From IMG/VR virus record IMGVR_UViG_3300025889_018428, positions 1-41,507 of that record: 41,507 nt of DNA. The stretch is one strand, 5' to 3'. The DNA is from a virus. The notes under the pieces were generated by a model. It worked only from the letters and a program-made list of their open reading frames with translations. It was not told the DNA's origin and ran no database searches. Position 1 is the stretch's first letter; every line of letters begins with the position of its first letter. Below, one piece after another: positions 1 to 8,861 of the stretch. The translations under genes and the position numbers were made by a program.

Positions 1-1
1 A

Positions 2-916
2 GTAAGAACTCTTACAATAGGTTCTGCAGTAGGTGTAGATACTGGCGATGACGTAGAATTTTTGAATGGAGATGCAGCAGGTCAATCGGCAGAAGTCCAA
101 ACAGTTTCATCAGGAACTTCAGTAAGGTTACGTGCTCGCTCGTCTTCTACAATTGATGCAGGAACTACTACTACTTCCGTTTCTTTTCATAGAGATAGAA
201 GCATCTCAAATATTATTGGAACCGGAACTGTTACGGTAACTTCTACTAGGCATGGTTTTTTAACTGGGGAATATACAACTATTTCCGGTACTACAAACTA
301 TAACTCAGAATCTCAAGGTGGAATGCAGGTTACAAACGGCAGTGCAGTTATTACTCATGACGCTTCTAATCCAGTATCAACTCTTTTAAGTGATTTTTCT
401 CCAGGTGAATTTATTCAAATCGGAGAAGAATATTTCGAAATCTCTACCGTAGATTCAGATAGTCAAATTACTTTAACCACTACGGTAGATAATGAGGCTA
501 CAGGAACTTATACAATTACAAAAGCTTATTCTGTTACTTCTACAGGTGCAGATACGTTCACGTACTCAGCAACGGGAAATGCTTCTGCAGAAACTAGCGG
601 AACTGCGACTTCTCATGCAGTAAGAACTCTTTCTTCGATTGGTACAACCACAAGCTATCCGAAAGATTACTACACTCATATTCTTGCGGAAACTGGAAGC
701 GGGTGGGTAACAGGTACAGAGCAAATTGCCAATTTTGATACTTCTAGTGCTACGATTCAAGATGAAGTTCTTGGAATAGGGAAGATTAAAGGAACTCCTC
801 CAGCTTCTCCTGCTTGGACATTTATGTGGAGACCGTTGAAAGGATCTATTACAAGAGGCTCTGGAGAAACTCATAATCTAAAAATGTCTCTGCACTGGAA
901 AGAAAGGTTGCAGTAA
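2..916 (+). CDS. Virion/tail structural protein, 5' end outside the window
   Basis: The reading frame is open from base 2, so the gene starts upstream of the window; a TTG at 62 is merely the first possible internal start. The visible part is about 305 residues, rich in Ser, Thr and Gly, with many short alternating polar/hydrophobic stretches typical of beta-structured phage tail or decoration proteins. The C-terminus (a segment with PAWTFMWRPLKGS) is more globular. It sits directly before two further plus-strand genes of the same style, with a 1-bp gap to the next start codon. No enzymatic motif is visible. The role in the virion is inferred from composition, strand and neighbours, and a specific part of the tail cannot be named. 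Confidence 0.6.
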   Translation, partial: VRTLTIGSAVGVDTGDDVEFLNGDAAGQSAEVQTVSSGTSVRLRARSSSTIDAGTTTTSVSFHRDRSISNIIGTGTVTVTSTRHGFLTGEYTTISGTTNYNSESQGGMQVTNGSAVITHDASNPVSTLLSDFSPGEFIQIGEEYFEISTVDSDSQITLTTTVDNEATGTYTITKAYSVTSTGADTFTYSATGNASAETSGTATSHAVRTLSSIGTTTSYPKDYYTHILAETGSGWVTGTEQIANFDTSSATIQDEVLGIGKIKGTPPASPAWTFMWRPLKGSITRGSGETHNLKMSLHWKERLQ

Positions 917-917
917 A

Positions 918-1664
918 ATGTTAGCAACTTTTTATAATAATTACGAATATTGGAGACTTTATTCTAAAACTACTTTTGATGGTCCTAATAAAGTAATTTA
1001 TGTTAATGAACATGTTACTGAATTAAAAATTAAAGAAGATGTTTATTCAGAGTGGAAAGAGTGGGTAAAGTTAGAAAATTATTATAATGGGCAATATAGT
1101 TCAGCAATTCGTTCTATTGGAGGAGACCCTACGGTAGATGGCCAACAGGCAGGAGATATTTATTTCTTAACTAATGGCTGGAAGTTGTACATTGACTTAT
1201 CAAAAGTTAAAGTTACCGGTACTCTTTTTAGTGATGATTATAATTCTGCTTATTTTAACTATTCTGGAGTTTTGCAAAATCCCGTCCAAGTTACAAATAT
1301 TGTAAATATTGTAAAAACCAATGTAGGAGCCGAAGTTTCAGAGATATGGGATTATGCAACTCGTAGTCTTACTACAGATGCGGCCCCTAGTGCTGATACA
1401 GTGGCTTCTGCTGTTTGGGATAAGAATACTGCGGACCATAACACTACAGGCACTTTTGGGAAGGCTCTGGTAGATACAAATACTAATGTAGCCTCCACTC
1501 AAATAGCAATAGTAGCAAAAATTATAGAATTGTGGCAACTTGCAGGGTTAGACAGAGATGCTCAGGTAGATATTACAGATACGGGTATTTCTTTTGGAGG
1601 AATTACTATAGGAATTAATCAACCTAATGTTAATACTACTGCATTAAGGAGAGAGCTACCATGA
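918..1664 (+). CDS. Putative phage tail/virion protein
   Basis: A 248-residue protein that begins with a Tyr/Trp-rich head (MLATFYNNYEYWRLYS) followed by a beta-rich segment containing SEWKEWVKLE and GDIYFLTNGWKLYID. The C-terminal half has ASAVWD and SEIWDYATRSL segments and ends in a Gly/Ile-rich piece. Proteins of this pattern are, to my recollection, common in structural modules of marine tailed phages without an assigned function. It starts one base after the previous stop and overlaps the next gene by 4 bp (ATGA), which indicates one late structural operon. No catalytic motif or signal peptide is seen. Confidence 0.6.
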   Translation: MLATFYNNYEYWRLYSKTTFDGPNKVIYVNEHVTELKIKEDVYSEWKEWVKLENYYNGQYSSAIRSIGGDPTVDGQQAGDIYFLTNGWKLYIDLSKVKVTGTLFSDDYNSAYFNYSGVLQNPVQVTNIVNIVKTNVGAEVSEIWDYATRSLTTDAAPSADTVASAVWDKNTADHNTTGTFGKALVDTNTNVASTQIAIVAKIIELWQLAGLDRDAQVDITDTGISFGGITIGINQPNVNTTALRRELP

Positions 1665-1858
1665 GTTATAGAAGTCGCTTAGCTATTGCTACTATGGGGT
1701 ATAGAGGGGGGACTGGCGATGAAATTCGTTATATACAACAAACCCTTACTATAGAAGAACCTATTCAACTTCTAAACTATAGTAATACAATACAAGAAAT
1801 AACAACAGATACCTCAATACAGCAGTTGACGGCTGTTAGTGCAAGTATTGAGCAATGA
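1661..1858 (+). CDS. Small protein of the structural block, unknown function
   Basis: A 65-residue protein whose ATG overlaps the previous stop (ATGA) and whose own stop overlaps the next ATG, so it is translationally coupled on both sides. The start is preceded by AGGAGAGAGCTACC, a good ribosome binding site. The N-terminus is basic and Gly-rich; the rest is rich in Thr, Ile and Gln with no recognisable domain. I do not recognise the family. Its place suggests a minor virion or assembly protein. Confidence 0.5.
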   Translation: MSYRSRLAIATMGYRGGTGDEIRYIQQTLTIEEPIQLLNYSNTIQEITTDTSIQQLTAVSASIEQ

Positions 1859-2004
1859 TACTTCTAGAACTAGAAGCTGTGGTTTCTGAAACTATAGTTT
1901 CAGCAGTATTATCAAACCAGACTGTAACTGCACCTATTACAATAGATGCAGTACAGTCTACTTTATCTACACAAGAATTAACTCACGATATAGGATTTAC
2001 TTAA
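1855..2004 (+). CDS. Small ORF at the end of the structural block
   Basis: A 49-codon frame starts at an ATG that overlaps the previous TGA (ATGA) and ends with TAA at 2002-2004. The peptide begins MILLELEAVVSETIVSAVL and is rich in Thr, Val and Gln, like the preceding gene product, with which it may share ancestry (both have ITT/STQ-type stretches). It overlaps the end of the convergent nrdB gene by 8 bp, so the two opposing transcription units meet here without an intergenic terminator. No function can be assigned. Confidence 0.4.
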   Translation: MILLELEAVVSETIVSAVLSNQTVTAPITIDAVQSTLSTQELTHDIGFT

Positions 2005-2956
2005 AAATATCCTGCCAGTTACCCGTCGTACTAGCCCTCGCATACTCTGTAGCTCGATTCTCAAAGAAATTTGTATGCTCTACAGCATTAAGCATATAGT
2101 CAAGCCATGGTAAAGGATTTTCTTCACTTCCAAAAATCTTTTTCATACCAAGACCTAATAGTCTTCTATCCGCGATATATCGAATATACTCTTTTACTTC
2201 TTCTGGTGTCAGATCGGGCACTGTAGCATTCTCAAAACAAAGATCAATAAAAGCATCTTCTAGCTCTACTGTTCTTTCCGCTGCACAGTACACTTGATAT
2301 TTAAGATCATCATTCCATAATTCGGGATTCTCTTGAATAAAAGTTCGGAATAGTTGAGACATACCCTCTACATGTAGTGTTTCGTCTCGAATTGACCAAG
2401 TAACAATTTGCCCCATTCCTTTCATTAAATTATGACGAGGAAAATTTAGTAAGATTGCAAAACTACTAAAAAGCTGCACTCCCTCTGTAAATCCTGAGTA
2501 AATTGCCATAGTCTTTGCAATATCCATTTTAGTATCCATACCAAAATTAGATAAATGCTCATGTTTATCAAGCATTTCTTTATGTTCAAAAAACTTCTGA
2601 TATTCATCGTCCCCAAATCCTAGAGTTTCTAGTAATAATGAATATGCTTCTTGATGTACTGCTTCCATTGCGGCAAAAGCAGAAAGCATCATTCGTATTT
2701 CAGGCTGTTTAAATGTAGGCAAGTAGTGTTTTGCATACCCACAACAAACATCTACATCTGCCTGTGTAAAAAATCTAAAAATTTGATTAATAAGTCTACG
2801 ATTTTCTGGGGTAAGTTTTTCACGATAATCTTTTAAGTCATCTGCAAGGTTTACTTCATCAGGCAACCAGTGCATATGTTGTTGTGTCTTATAATGTTTA
2901 AATGCCCAAGGGTAATTAAAAGGCTTATAATAATCTCTTTCAGTTAGCAAGTTCAT
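1997..2956 (-). CDS. nrdB: Ribonucleotide reductase class I, beta (radical) subunit
   Basis: The small subunit holds the diiron-tyrosyl radical that NrdA uses to reduce ribonucleoside diphosphates to deoxyribonucleotides. Metal-ligand signatures are in family order: an acidic site in FTQADVD, EAVH with the likely radical Tyr in EAVHQEAY, then FTEGVQ and RDETLHVEG. I place the start at the ATG at 2956 (MNLLTERDYYKPF) because AAGAG lies a good distance upstream; the frame stays open to 2992, but that would overlap the upstream gene by 53 bp. With this start the protein has 319 residues, close to but somewhat shorter than cellular NrdB. It follows nrdA with one small gene between them, so both are likely co-transcribed and supply dNTPs for phage replication. 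Confidence 0.95.
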   Translation of the reverse strand: MNLLTERDYYKPFNYPWAFKHYKTQQHMHWLPDEVNLADDLKDYREKLTPENRRLINQIFRFFTQADVDVCCGYAKHYLPTFKQPEIRMMLSAFAAMEAVHQEAYSLLLETLGFGDDEYQKFFEHKEMLDKHEHLSNFGMDTKMDIAKTMAIYSGFTEGVQLFSSFAILLNFPRHNLMKGMGQIVTWSIRDETLHVEGMSQLFRTFIQENPELWNDDLKYQVYCAAERTVELEDAFIDLCFENATVPDLTPEEVKEYIRYIADRRLLGLGMKKIFGSEENPLPWLDYMLNAVEHTNFFENRATEYARASTTGNWQDIFK

Positions 2957-3152
2957 ATTTATTCTCTTCGAGCCACTCGTCTTCCCCAACATAGTGAGGC
3001 GCTTCTTTTAATCCTTTATTTACTATAGATTGTAATCTATAAAGTAATTTCTTTCGATCAAATCCCACAAATCCATCCATTCGTGGATCATGCATATCCA
3101 TAATCCATTCAGATACTCTATCTTCTACTAAGTTTCTATGATTAACCTTCAC
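2940..3152 (-). CDS. Small protein between nrdA and nrdB, unknown
   Basis: The frame encodes about 70 residues. It is open to an ATG at 3173, but that start lacks a ribosome binding site and lies 32 bp inside nrdA; a GTG at 3152 has AAGGA 10 bases upstream and is preferred. The product has an acidic, helical C-terminus and the motif HDPRMDGFVGFDRKK. I do not recognise the family, though its fixed place between the two reductase subunits would fit an accessory role. It overlaps the start of nrdB by 17 bp, suggesting coupled translation. Confidence 0.5.
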   Translation of the reverse strand: MKVNHRNLVEDRVSEWIMDMHDPRMDGFVGFDRKKLLYRLQSIVNKGLKEAPHYVGEDEWLEENKYELAN

Positions 3153-4923
3153 AAGCCAAACATCCTTCTTCATCTATTGCGTCAAAAATTCTTTGTCGAA
3201 GAGCTGCGTCTGATACATTCTCCGCTCTTTTATATGCTTCACTTCTTAAGTAGTAAAGTGTTTTTACTTTTCTCTTCCATGCCATCATATGTACTGCATG
3301 AAGCTCCATTTTAGATACATTCGAAGGGAAAAATACATTTAAAGACTGACTTTGGCAGATAAACTCTTGTCTATCCGCTGCCATTTCAATAACCCATCGT
3401 TGATCAATTTCTACAGCAGTTTTAAATACGTCTTTTGTATAGTCATCTAGAAAATCTAAATGCTGAACAGAGCCTCCGTTAGTAATAATACTTTTCCATA
3501 CTTCTGGAGTATCTTGTCCTATCTCTTGTAGAGCATGTTCTAAATATTCATTTTTTTGCAGTGAAGAACCGCTTTTAGTTTTTTGAGTATAAGCATTTGC
3601 TCTGTAAGGTTCAATACTTGGAGAAGTATTTCCACAAATAATACTACTACTCGCATTGGGAGCAATAGCAAGAAGATGAGCATTTCTTACTCTTCCCGTA
3701 GAATCATCAGGACAGTTACCCCTTTCTTGGGCTAGTTTTTCGGTTGCTTTTTCCGCTTCTCTTTTAATTCGAGAAAACATTTGCATATTCTTACTCTTCG
3801 CCATTACTCCTTCAAAAGCAATATTATGACGCTGTAGATAGGCATGAAACCCCATAGCACCGAGACCTATAGATCTTTCTTGAGTAGCACTATGAACCGC
3901 TCTCCATAGCTCAGGGGGAGCATTATCAATAAAATAAGTCAATACATTATCCAACATCTCTACTAGATCTGGTATAAAGTTATCATCATTGCACCACTCA
4001 TCATACTCCTCTAAATTTACAGATGATAAACAGCATACTGCGGTTCTGTCTTTAGAAGTTGGAAGAGTGATTTCTGAACACAAGTTAGAGTGATGAACTT
4101 CCAGACCTCTTTTCTTTTGAAAATCTGGCAAACCTTCTTGTACTGTGTCCTTAAACATAATATAAGGCTCTCCAGTTTCTACTCTATTTTGTATAAGCTT
4201 TACCCACAGAGTTTTTGCAGAAACTGTTTTAGTTACTCTATTTGTATGCGGATCAATTAAATCCCATGAATCATCAAAGCCCTCTACTAAAGTTGCCTGC
4301 TCAATAATTTGCATAAATTTATCTGATATAATAACACCGTGGTGTAAATTTACAGATTTTCTGTTTATGTCTCCTCCAGTAGGCTTTCGCATATCCAGAT
4401 ATTCTTCGATTTCAGGATGAGAAATATCCAAATAAGCTGCGTAACTTCCTCTACGAGTAACGCCCTGAGAAAACGCAAGCATTTCAGCATCTACTACTTT
4501 CAGAAAGGGAATAACTCCTGTACTTTCGGAGCCATTGCTCGTTTTCGAGCCGACACTCCTGACCCCGTTCCAACAGCCTCCTATTCCCCCGCCTACTGAT
4601 GAAAGATAAGCATTTTCAGTGTAATGATTTGTAATTCCTTCTCTACTGTCATCTACATAGTTTAGAAAACAACTAATAGGCAACCCTCTTTTTGTTCCAC
4701 CGTTAGAAAGAACGGGAGTAGAGAACATAAACCATAGTTTGCTAGCATAGTCATACAGTCTTTGGGCGTGTTCTTTGTTGGAAGCAAATGCTTTTGCAGC
4801 CCTAGCAAAAGCATCTTGAGGGGATACTTCCCCATCAATTAGATATCTATCCTCTAAAGTTTTCTTACTAAACTCCGATAAATAATTATCTCTTCTATAA
4901 TCGATTTTAATGTCAAAGGACAT
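3142..4923 (-). CDS. nrdA: Ribonucleotide reductase class I, alpha (catalytic) subunit
   Basis: The catalytic subunit reduces NDPs to dNDPs with NrdB. In the 593 residues I see Cys85 in PISCF and Cys298 in VCCLSSVNL, the two likely active-site cysteines that are oxidised in catalysis. Asn280, Cys282 and Glu284 in SNLCSEITLP form the thiyl radical site, Tyr557-Tyr558 in TLYYLRSEA lie on the radical-transfer path, and the C-terminal pair Cys588/Cys591 (CLAC) passes electrons from thioredoxin or glutaredoxin. The protein is short for the family because the N-terminal ATP-cone is missing, which should remove dATP feedback inhibition of overall activity. It ends inside the next small gene and starts 11 bp inside the flap exonuclease gene. 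Confidence 0.96.
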   Translation of the reverse strand: MSFDIKIDYRRDNYLSEFSKKTLEDRYLIDGEVSPQDAFARAAKAFASNKEHAQRLYDYASKLWFMFSTPVLSNGGTKRGLPISCFLNYVDDSREGITNHYTENAYLSSVGGGIGGCWNGVRSVGSKTSNGSESTGVIPFLKVVDAEMLAFSQGVTRRGSYAAYLDISHPEIEEYLDMRKPTGGDINRKSVNLHHGVIISDKFMQIIEQATLVEGFDDSWDLIDPHTNRVTKTVSAKTLWVKLIQNRVETGEPYIMFKDTVQEGLPDFQKKRGLEVHHSNLCSEITLPTSKDRTAVCCLSSVNLEEYDEWCNDDNFIPDLVEMLDNVLTYFIDNAPPELWRAVHSATQERSIGLGAMGFHAYLQRHNIAFEGVMAKSKNMQMFSRIKREAEKATEKLAQERGNCPDDSTGRVRNAHLLAIAPNASSSIICGNTSPSIEPYRANAYTQKTKSGSSLQKNEYLEHALQEIGQDTPEVWKSIITNGGSVQHLDFLDDYTKDVFKTAVEIDQRWVIEMAADRQEFICQSQSLNVFFPSNVSKMELHAVHMMAWKRKVKTLYYLRSEAYKRAENVSDAALRQRIFDAIDEEGCLACEG

Positions 4924-5755
4924 TTAAAATTCTCCCTTCAATATCTGATAAATTATCAGACCCGATTGCATCATCACAATATGTTATTAAATCCATTAAT
5001 TCGTAATTTAAGAGTATTTTATCTGGATTTTCATTTAATTCAGACATAAACTTATAATTACTGGGTATAGGCAATATCTCGTATAGATCCAACGCACTTC
5101 CATATTCTTTTATTAAAGTTTGCGCGCGCTTTGGTCCTACACCCGAGAACCCTATAATATTATCTCCCTTATCTCCTGTGAGACATTTTAGAGATATATA
5201 CTCTTCTTGAGTTACATCGTAATGTTCGTTCCAATTTTCTAGCGTAACTTCCTTCCTCGTCACATAAGAAAATCTTCCGACATTTTCTTGAATCAACAAA
5301 TCCCAGTCTCTATCGCTTGAGATTAGCCAAATTTTATTAAGGCCATATTTTTTCTTTTCCTTAACTAGGTGAGCTGCAATATCATCTGCTTCTACACCTT
5401 TATATCTAAGTATGACCCAATCCTCTGAGAGGAGTTGAAGAGTTGATTCGTATTCTTCAAAGAACTCTTCAAAGGCAATTCTTTCTTCTTCGGACTGTTC
5501 CGCAAATTTATCTTTTCTATTCTGTTTATACTCTGGGTGTAGGGCCTTTCTATAGCTGGACGAACCCCAATCTGCTGTGATAATGACACGTTTACAATCA
5601 TAAGACTTTGCTAAACTCTCAACTGTTCTTTGATAATCATATCTAAAATCTGTTCTTCCCTGATGTTTCCATCTAAAAGCCAGATTTAAAGAATCTACTA
5701 CTAGAACAGAATCATCTCTAGGTTCTAGTATTTTTTCATTAAATTTAAATGTCAC
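4913..5755 (-). CDS. 5'-3' flap exonuclease (T4 RNase H / FEN-1 type)
   Basis: A 280-residue nuclease of the PIN/FEN superfamily that removes RNA primers and 5' flaps during lagging-strand synthesis. Acidic metal-binding motifs occur in order: VVDSLNLAFRW, the arginine/lysine arch segment HPEYKQNRKDK, GVEADDIAA, ISSDRDWDLL, and the helix-hairpin-helix region TGDKGDNIIGFSGVGPKRA. The length matches stand-alone phage exonucleases. PolA in this phage lacks a 5' nuclease domain, so this protein plausibly supplies it in trans. It overlaps nrdA and the upstream methyltransferase gene by about 11 bp each, a typical operon arrangement. Confidence 0.92.
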   Translation of the reverse strand: MTFKFNEKILEPRDDSVLVVDSLNLAFRWKHQGRTDFRYDYQRTVESLAKSYDCKRVIITADWGSSSYRKALHPEYKQNRKDKFAEQSEEERIAFEEFFEEYESTLQLLSEDWVILRYKGVEADDIAAHLVKEKKKYGLNKIWLISSDRDWDLLIQENVGRFSYVTRKEVTLENWNEHYDVTQEEYISLKCLTGDKGDNIIGFSGVGPKRAQTLIKEYGSALDLYEILPIPSNYKFMSELNENPDKILLNYELMDLITYCDDAIGSDNLSDIEGRILNVL

Positions 5756-6413
5756 TATTTTTCCTTAAAGCTATTGTTGTTGTTGACGGGTGTTTTTCTG
5801 CACTCCCATCATATATATGAACTACTTCAACTGACGCTGGGCCCCAATGAGGCATAACTATTCCAGCTGTTCCTGAATAAAATTTTACTGCATCTGGACT
5901 ATCTTCTATAATATATAGGCCCCCATCATTTAATCGAGGCATTAATATATCAAAAGATGCTACTATATCCTCCAAGCCGTGACTGCCATCATCAATTACT
6001 ACGTCTAATTTTCCTAAACCTCTATAAGTATCCGCATCTGTAGCATCTCCGTATATTATAGTGCATCCTTGAAAATTATCATAAAATTTTTTAGGATCTA
6101 TCGAAGTTAGACCATACCACGATTGTGCTTGGCGTAAAGGGCCGTAAGATCCATCGGTAGCATGATGATTTGATCTATACGGGAAAGAATTATACGCGTC
6201 TAACTCGACCCCAATAATTGTTGCCTTTGTAAAGTACTCTCTCCAAACACCTAGAGAATATCCGTAATTTACCCCTATTTCTAGTAAACAAATAGGGTTG
6301 TTTTTTAAGCCTCTTAGTAGAGGTTCATAAGTATTATTATAGTAGTCGTGCCTCCACTCCTTGTCGGATATAAAGGGATGTTTTGACTTAGCTATTTCAC
6401 TCATCGTACTCAT
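5745..6413 (-). CDS. Class I SAM-dependent methyltransferase-like protein
   Basis: A 222-residue protein with a Rossmann methyltransferase core: motif I in LLEIGVNYGYSLGVW, an acidic residue ending strand 2 in IIGVELD, then IIYGDATD, and the strand 4 motif DVVIDDGSHG followed by GGLYIIED. The GDATD and DDGSHG pattern resembles sugar O-methyltransferases of the macrocin/MycE type, which act on glycosides. The natural substrate is unknown. It lies inside the recombination/replication operon rather than with the glycosyltransferases, so its position gives little functional hint. The start may be the ATG at 6413 or 6404; neither has a strong ribosome binding site. Confidence 0.7.
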   Translation of the reverse strand: MSTMSEIAKSKHPFISDKEWRHDYYNNTYEPLLRGLKNNPICLLEIGVNYGYSLGVWREYFTKATIIGVELDAYNSFPYRSNHHATDGSYGPLRQAQSWYGLTSIDPKKFYDNFQGCTIIYGDATDADTYRGLGKLDVVIDDGSHGLEDIVASFDILMPRLNDGGLYIIEDSPDAVKFYSGTAGIVMPHWGPASVEVVHIYDGSAEKHPSTTTIALRKNSDI

Positions 6414-6849
6414 AAGTAAAACTAATTTCCTCCTTAGATAGCCATTCCTCTGCTAGAAGAATGTAACAATTTAAAAATTTAATATACAACCAATTATCAG
6501 TCCATTCTGGAACAATATCTGTTACTACATATATAGGGCTTCTATTATACTTAAAAAATAATAGAGGTTTTTGTTTTCCCCCTTCAGATTGTTCAAGTAG
6601 TTTCTTCCACCATTTTATTAAATTATTTGTTTTCTTTTGAGTAAAAATTTTATCAGAAAGAGGGCTTTCTTCATAATTTTTTACTTCAATACAAAATCTA
6701 TTTTTAACATGAGGAACGTAAAGATCCCCTTTTAAGTAGTTTAGTGCTCCACTTAGAGGGATTCTCTCGAACTGTAAGTTTGTACGCTCTCTTAATAAAT
6801 CCCTTACTAAGTACTCACCACGAGCACCTTTTGCTCTTGAATCAACCAT
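6397..6849 (-). CDS. Hjc-like Holliday junction resolvase
   Basis: A 150-residue PD-(D/E)XK nuclease. The N-terminus SRAKGARGEYLVRDLLRE carries the conserved glutamate helix, LKGDLYVP the metal-binding aspartate and FCIEVKNYEE the E-x-K catalytic pair, in the order and spacing seen in archaeal-type Hjc resolvases. Such enzymes cut four-way junctions that arise in recombination-dependent replication, and the flanking gp46/gp47 and flap-exonuclease genes support that role. The C-terminus ends in an acidic tail and overlaps the next gene by 17 bp. A different PD-(D/E)XK nuclease activity cannot be excluded from sequence alone. Confidence 0.75.
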   Translation of the reverse strand: MVDSRAKGARGEYLVRDLLRERTNLQFERIPLSGALNYLKGDLYVPHVKNRFCIEVKNYEESPLSDKIFTQKKTNNLIKWWKKLLEQSEGGKQKPLLFFKYNRSPIYVVTDIVPEWTDNWLYIKFLNCYILLAEEWLSKEEISFTYEYDE

Positions 6850-6852
6850 AAA

Positions 6853-7065
6853 TTAAAAATTATTTAGAACATCTAATTTTTCTGTATACTCCGCAATTTT
6901 TGATATTTCTTCTTCTATAGCTTGAAGCACATCAGGATGTTCTCCTATCCCTGCGGGATTGTGTAAATAGATCTCTACGTTTGCTTCGTGATACTGGATT
7001 TTTCCTCTAAAAGTTTCGCGTAAAGCATCGAGAATTTTTTCTCTTAAAATTTCTTTTTTACTCAT
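6853..7065 (-). CDS. Small conserved phage protein (GIGEHPDVLQAIE family), unknown
   Basis: A 70-residue, mostly helical protein with the central motif LHNPAGIGEHPDVLQAIEEE. I recall proteins with the same core from marine phage genomes, often in replication or recombination regions, without an assigned function. The ATG at 7065 overlaps the stop of the gp46-like gene (ATGA), so translation is coupled to it; AGGT lies a few bases upstream. Ends three bases before the resolvase start region. An accessory role to the gp46/47 complex is only a guess. Confidence 0.6.
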   Translation of the reverse strand: MSKKEILREKILDALRETFRGKIQYHEANVEIYLHNPAGIGEHPDVLQAIEEEISKIAEYTEKLDVLNNF

Positions 7066-8858
7066 AAATCTAACCTACTTATATTTTCCTCTTTTAATAC
7101 CTCTATTTTACTTAGAAGGGGATGAGACCAGCCATGACTTACTATATAAGTATTTAGTTCTTCCTTTAAAAGAACCTCTACAAGTCTTTCTCTTCCTACT
7201 TCATCCAATACGTTTATAACTTCGTCTAAGAAAAGAATATTAATTTTAGACTTAGAAATACTACTCATTAATTTGCGAATTGCAAGCAATGTAGCTGTAT
7301 TTACTCTTGCCAGCTCTCCTGAAGAGAGTGCAAGAATATCTATTATATTCCCTGAGTCTGTGACTTCTACGTTTAACTTATCATTAGAAATTACAAATTC
7401 AAGAGTAAATCTACCGTCGGACAGTTCTCCTAAATAGTGATTTACCATTTCTTCTAACTCTTTTACAAGATTTTCAATTTTATAAGCGACTAGCCCATTG
7501 GTACTGAAAGTCTTTTTTAGAACTTCTAAATTTGAAAGAGTAACCTCAGAAGATACGAGAGACGCAGATAATTCTTCTAATTCTTCCTTATAAGATTCTG
7601 TTTGCTCTTGAATTAGTTTAATTCGAGTATTATGCTCAAATCTTTTAGAGTTTTCTTCTTCTAACTTTTTTATTTCTTCTTTTGCTTTTTTAACCCTTAA
7701 AGCTATTTCTTTTAAGTCCGCTTTTAGTTTATCCTCATTCAAAAGCTCAGAAGGAAGACTCTGATCTATAGAATTATATAAGTCTTTCCACTCTCTTTCA
7801 ATTTTATTTCTGTAATCTATTCGAGTATTAGTCTCTCTTGTAGTTTGTACAAATTCTTGTAATTCTCTTCCTCTTACTCTTAGCTCTGCTAACTCTCCCT
7901 CTGTCTGTTCAATAAGAGAGGATTTAAAAGAGGAAGGGATTTCCTGCTCACAAGTAGGACATTGATCTCCTAAATTATTTATTTTCTCTAAAAACTTTTT
8001 TAACCCCGTTACCGCCCCTGATAAAGATCCTAACTCTTTTTGTTCTTCATCATAGGATTTTTTATCTGTTTCTACTATCTTTTGAGCTTCCTCTAAAGGA
8101 ACCCTTTTTAGCATTTCTTTATAAGAATTATTTTTAGAAATTTTTTTATTTTTTGAAGAAATATTTTCAATTTCTGTCGTAATTCTGTGGAACTCTTTCT
8201 CTTCTTCTTCCGTAGAAATTTCTATTTCTAACAGAGGCACTATGGTAGTATCTGTCAGATTATTATTTTTTAACCATTTTTCTATTGTACTTACTTTGGC
8301 AGAAGTTCCAGCTACTTCTAGGCTTAATTCTTTACTTTTCTCTTTAAAAATATCGAATAGACTGACATAATTATCTAATTGAAGCAACTCTATTAAAAAC
8401 TTTTTTCGGTTAGTATCAGTAGCAGTTAAGAACTGTAAACTTGCTGTTGTACTTTGATATACAAGTTGAGAAAAAGTTTTAAAATCTAAGCCAATAATAT
8501 CTTGTATTGTTTTAAAGGTTTCGGTAGCAGTATGACTACTTATATCTTCGTCATTTTTTAAAACAGTGGCTTTTACCCCGCTCTTTCTATCAATAATTAT
8601 AATATAGTCATCGTTGTCTTTAGTTAGCTCTAAGGTTATATTATAACCTTTTCCAAGAAATCTATTTGGTATATCTGCTTTTTTTATTCCTTTCGAATTC
8701 TTATTAAATAAAGCCTCCTCTATAATAAGAGGAATAGAAGACTTACCGGTTCCGTTAGTACCTATAATCTGAGTAACAGAATCTGTAGTTAAATCTAAAA
8801 AATTATCTGCACCGTAACTAAAACAGTTGTTCCAGTATAGTGTTTTTAATATAATCAT
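7062..8858 (-). CDS. Recombination nuclease ATPase subunit (T4 gp46 / SbcC / Rad50-like)
   Basis: An SMC-type ATPase of 598 residues that with the gp47-like nuclease resects DNA ends for recombination. Walker A is GTNGTGKSS (from Gly33, Lys39), coiled coils run from about 170 to 295 and 305 to 450, and the zinc hook CPTC is at 300-303 between them. The signature ALSSGELARVNTA and Walker B INILFLDEVINVLD close the C-terminal lobe. It is near T4 gp46 in size and much shorter than cellular SbcC. In this operon an oxygenase gene separates it from the nuclease subunit, and the small gene 6853-7065 overlaps its stop by four bases. Confidence 0.93.
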   Translation of the reverse strand: MIILKTLYWNNCFSYGADNFLDLTTDSVTQIIGTNGTGKSSIPLIIEEALFNKNSKGIKKADIPNRFLGKGYNITLELTKDNDDYIIIIDRKSGVKATVLKNDEDISSHTATETFKTIQDIIGLDFKTFSQLVYQSTTASLQFLTATDTNRKKFLIELLQLDNYVSLFDIFKEKSKELSLEVAGTSAKVSTIEKWLKNNNLTDTTIVPLLEIEISTEEEEKEFHRITTEIENISSKNKKISKNNSYKEMLKRVPLEEAQKIVETDKKSYDEEQKELGSLSGAVTGLKKFLEKINNLGDQCPTCEQEIPSSFKSSLIEQTEGELAELRVRGRELQEFVQTTRETNTRIDYRNKIEREWKDLYNSIDQSLPSELLNEDKLKADLKEIALRVKKAKEEIKKLEEENSKRFEHNTRIKLIQEQTESYKEELEELSASLVSSEVTLSNLEVLKKTFSTNGLVAYKIENLVKELEEMVNHYLGELSDGRFTLEFVISNDKLNVEVTDSGNIIDILALSSGELARVNTATLLAIRKLMSSISKSKINILFLDEVINVLDEVGRERLVEVLLKEELNTYIVSHGWSHPLLSKIEVLKEENISRLDL

Positions 8859-8861
8859 TAA

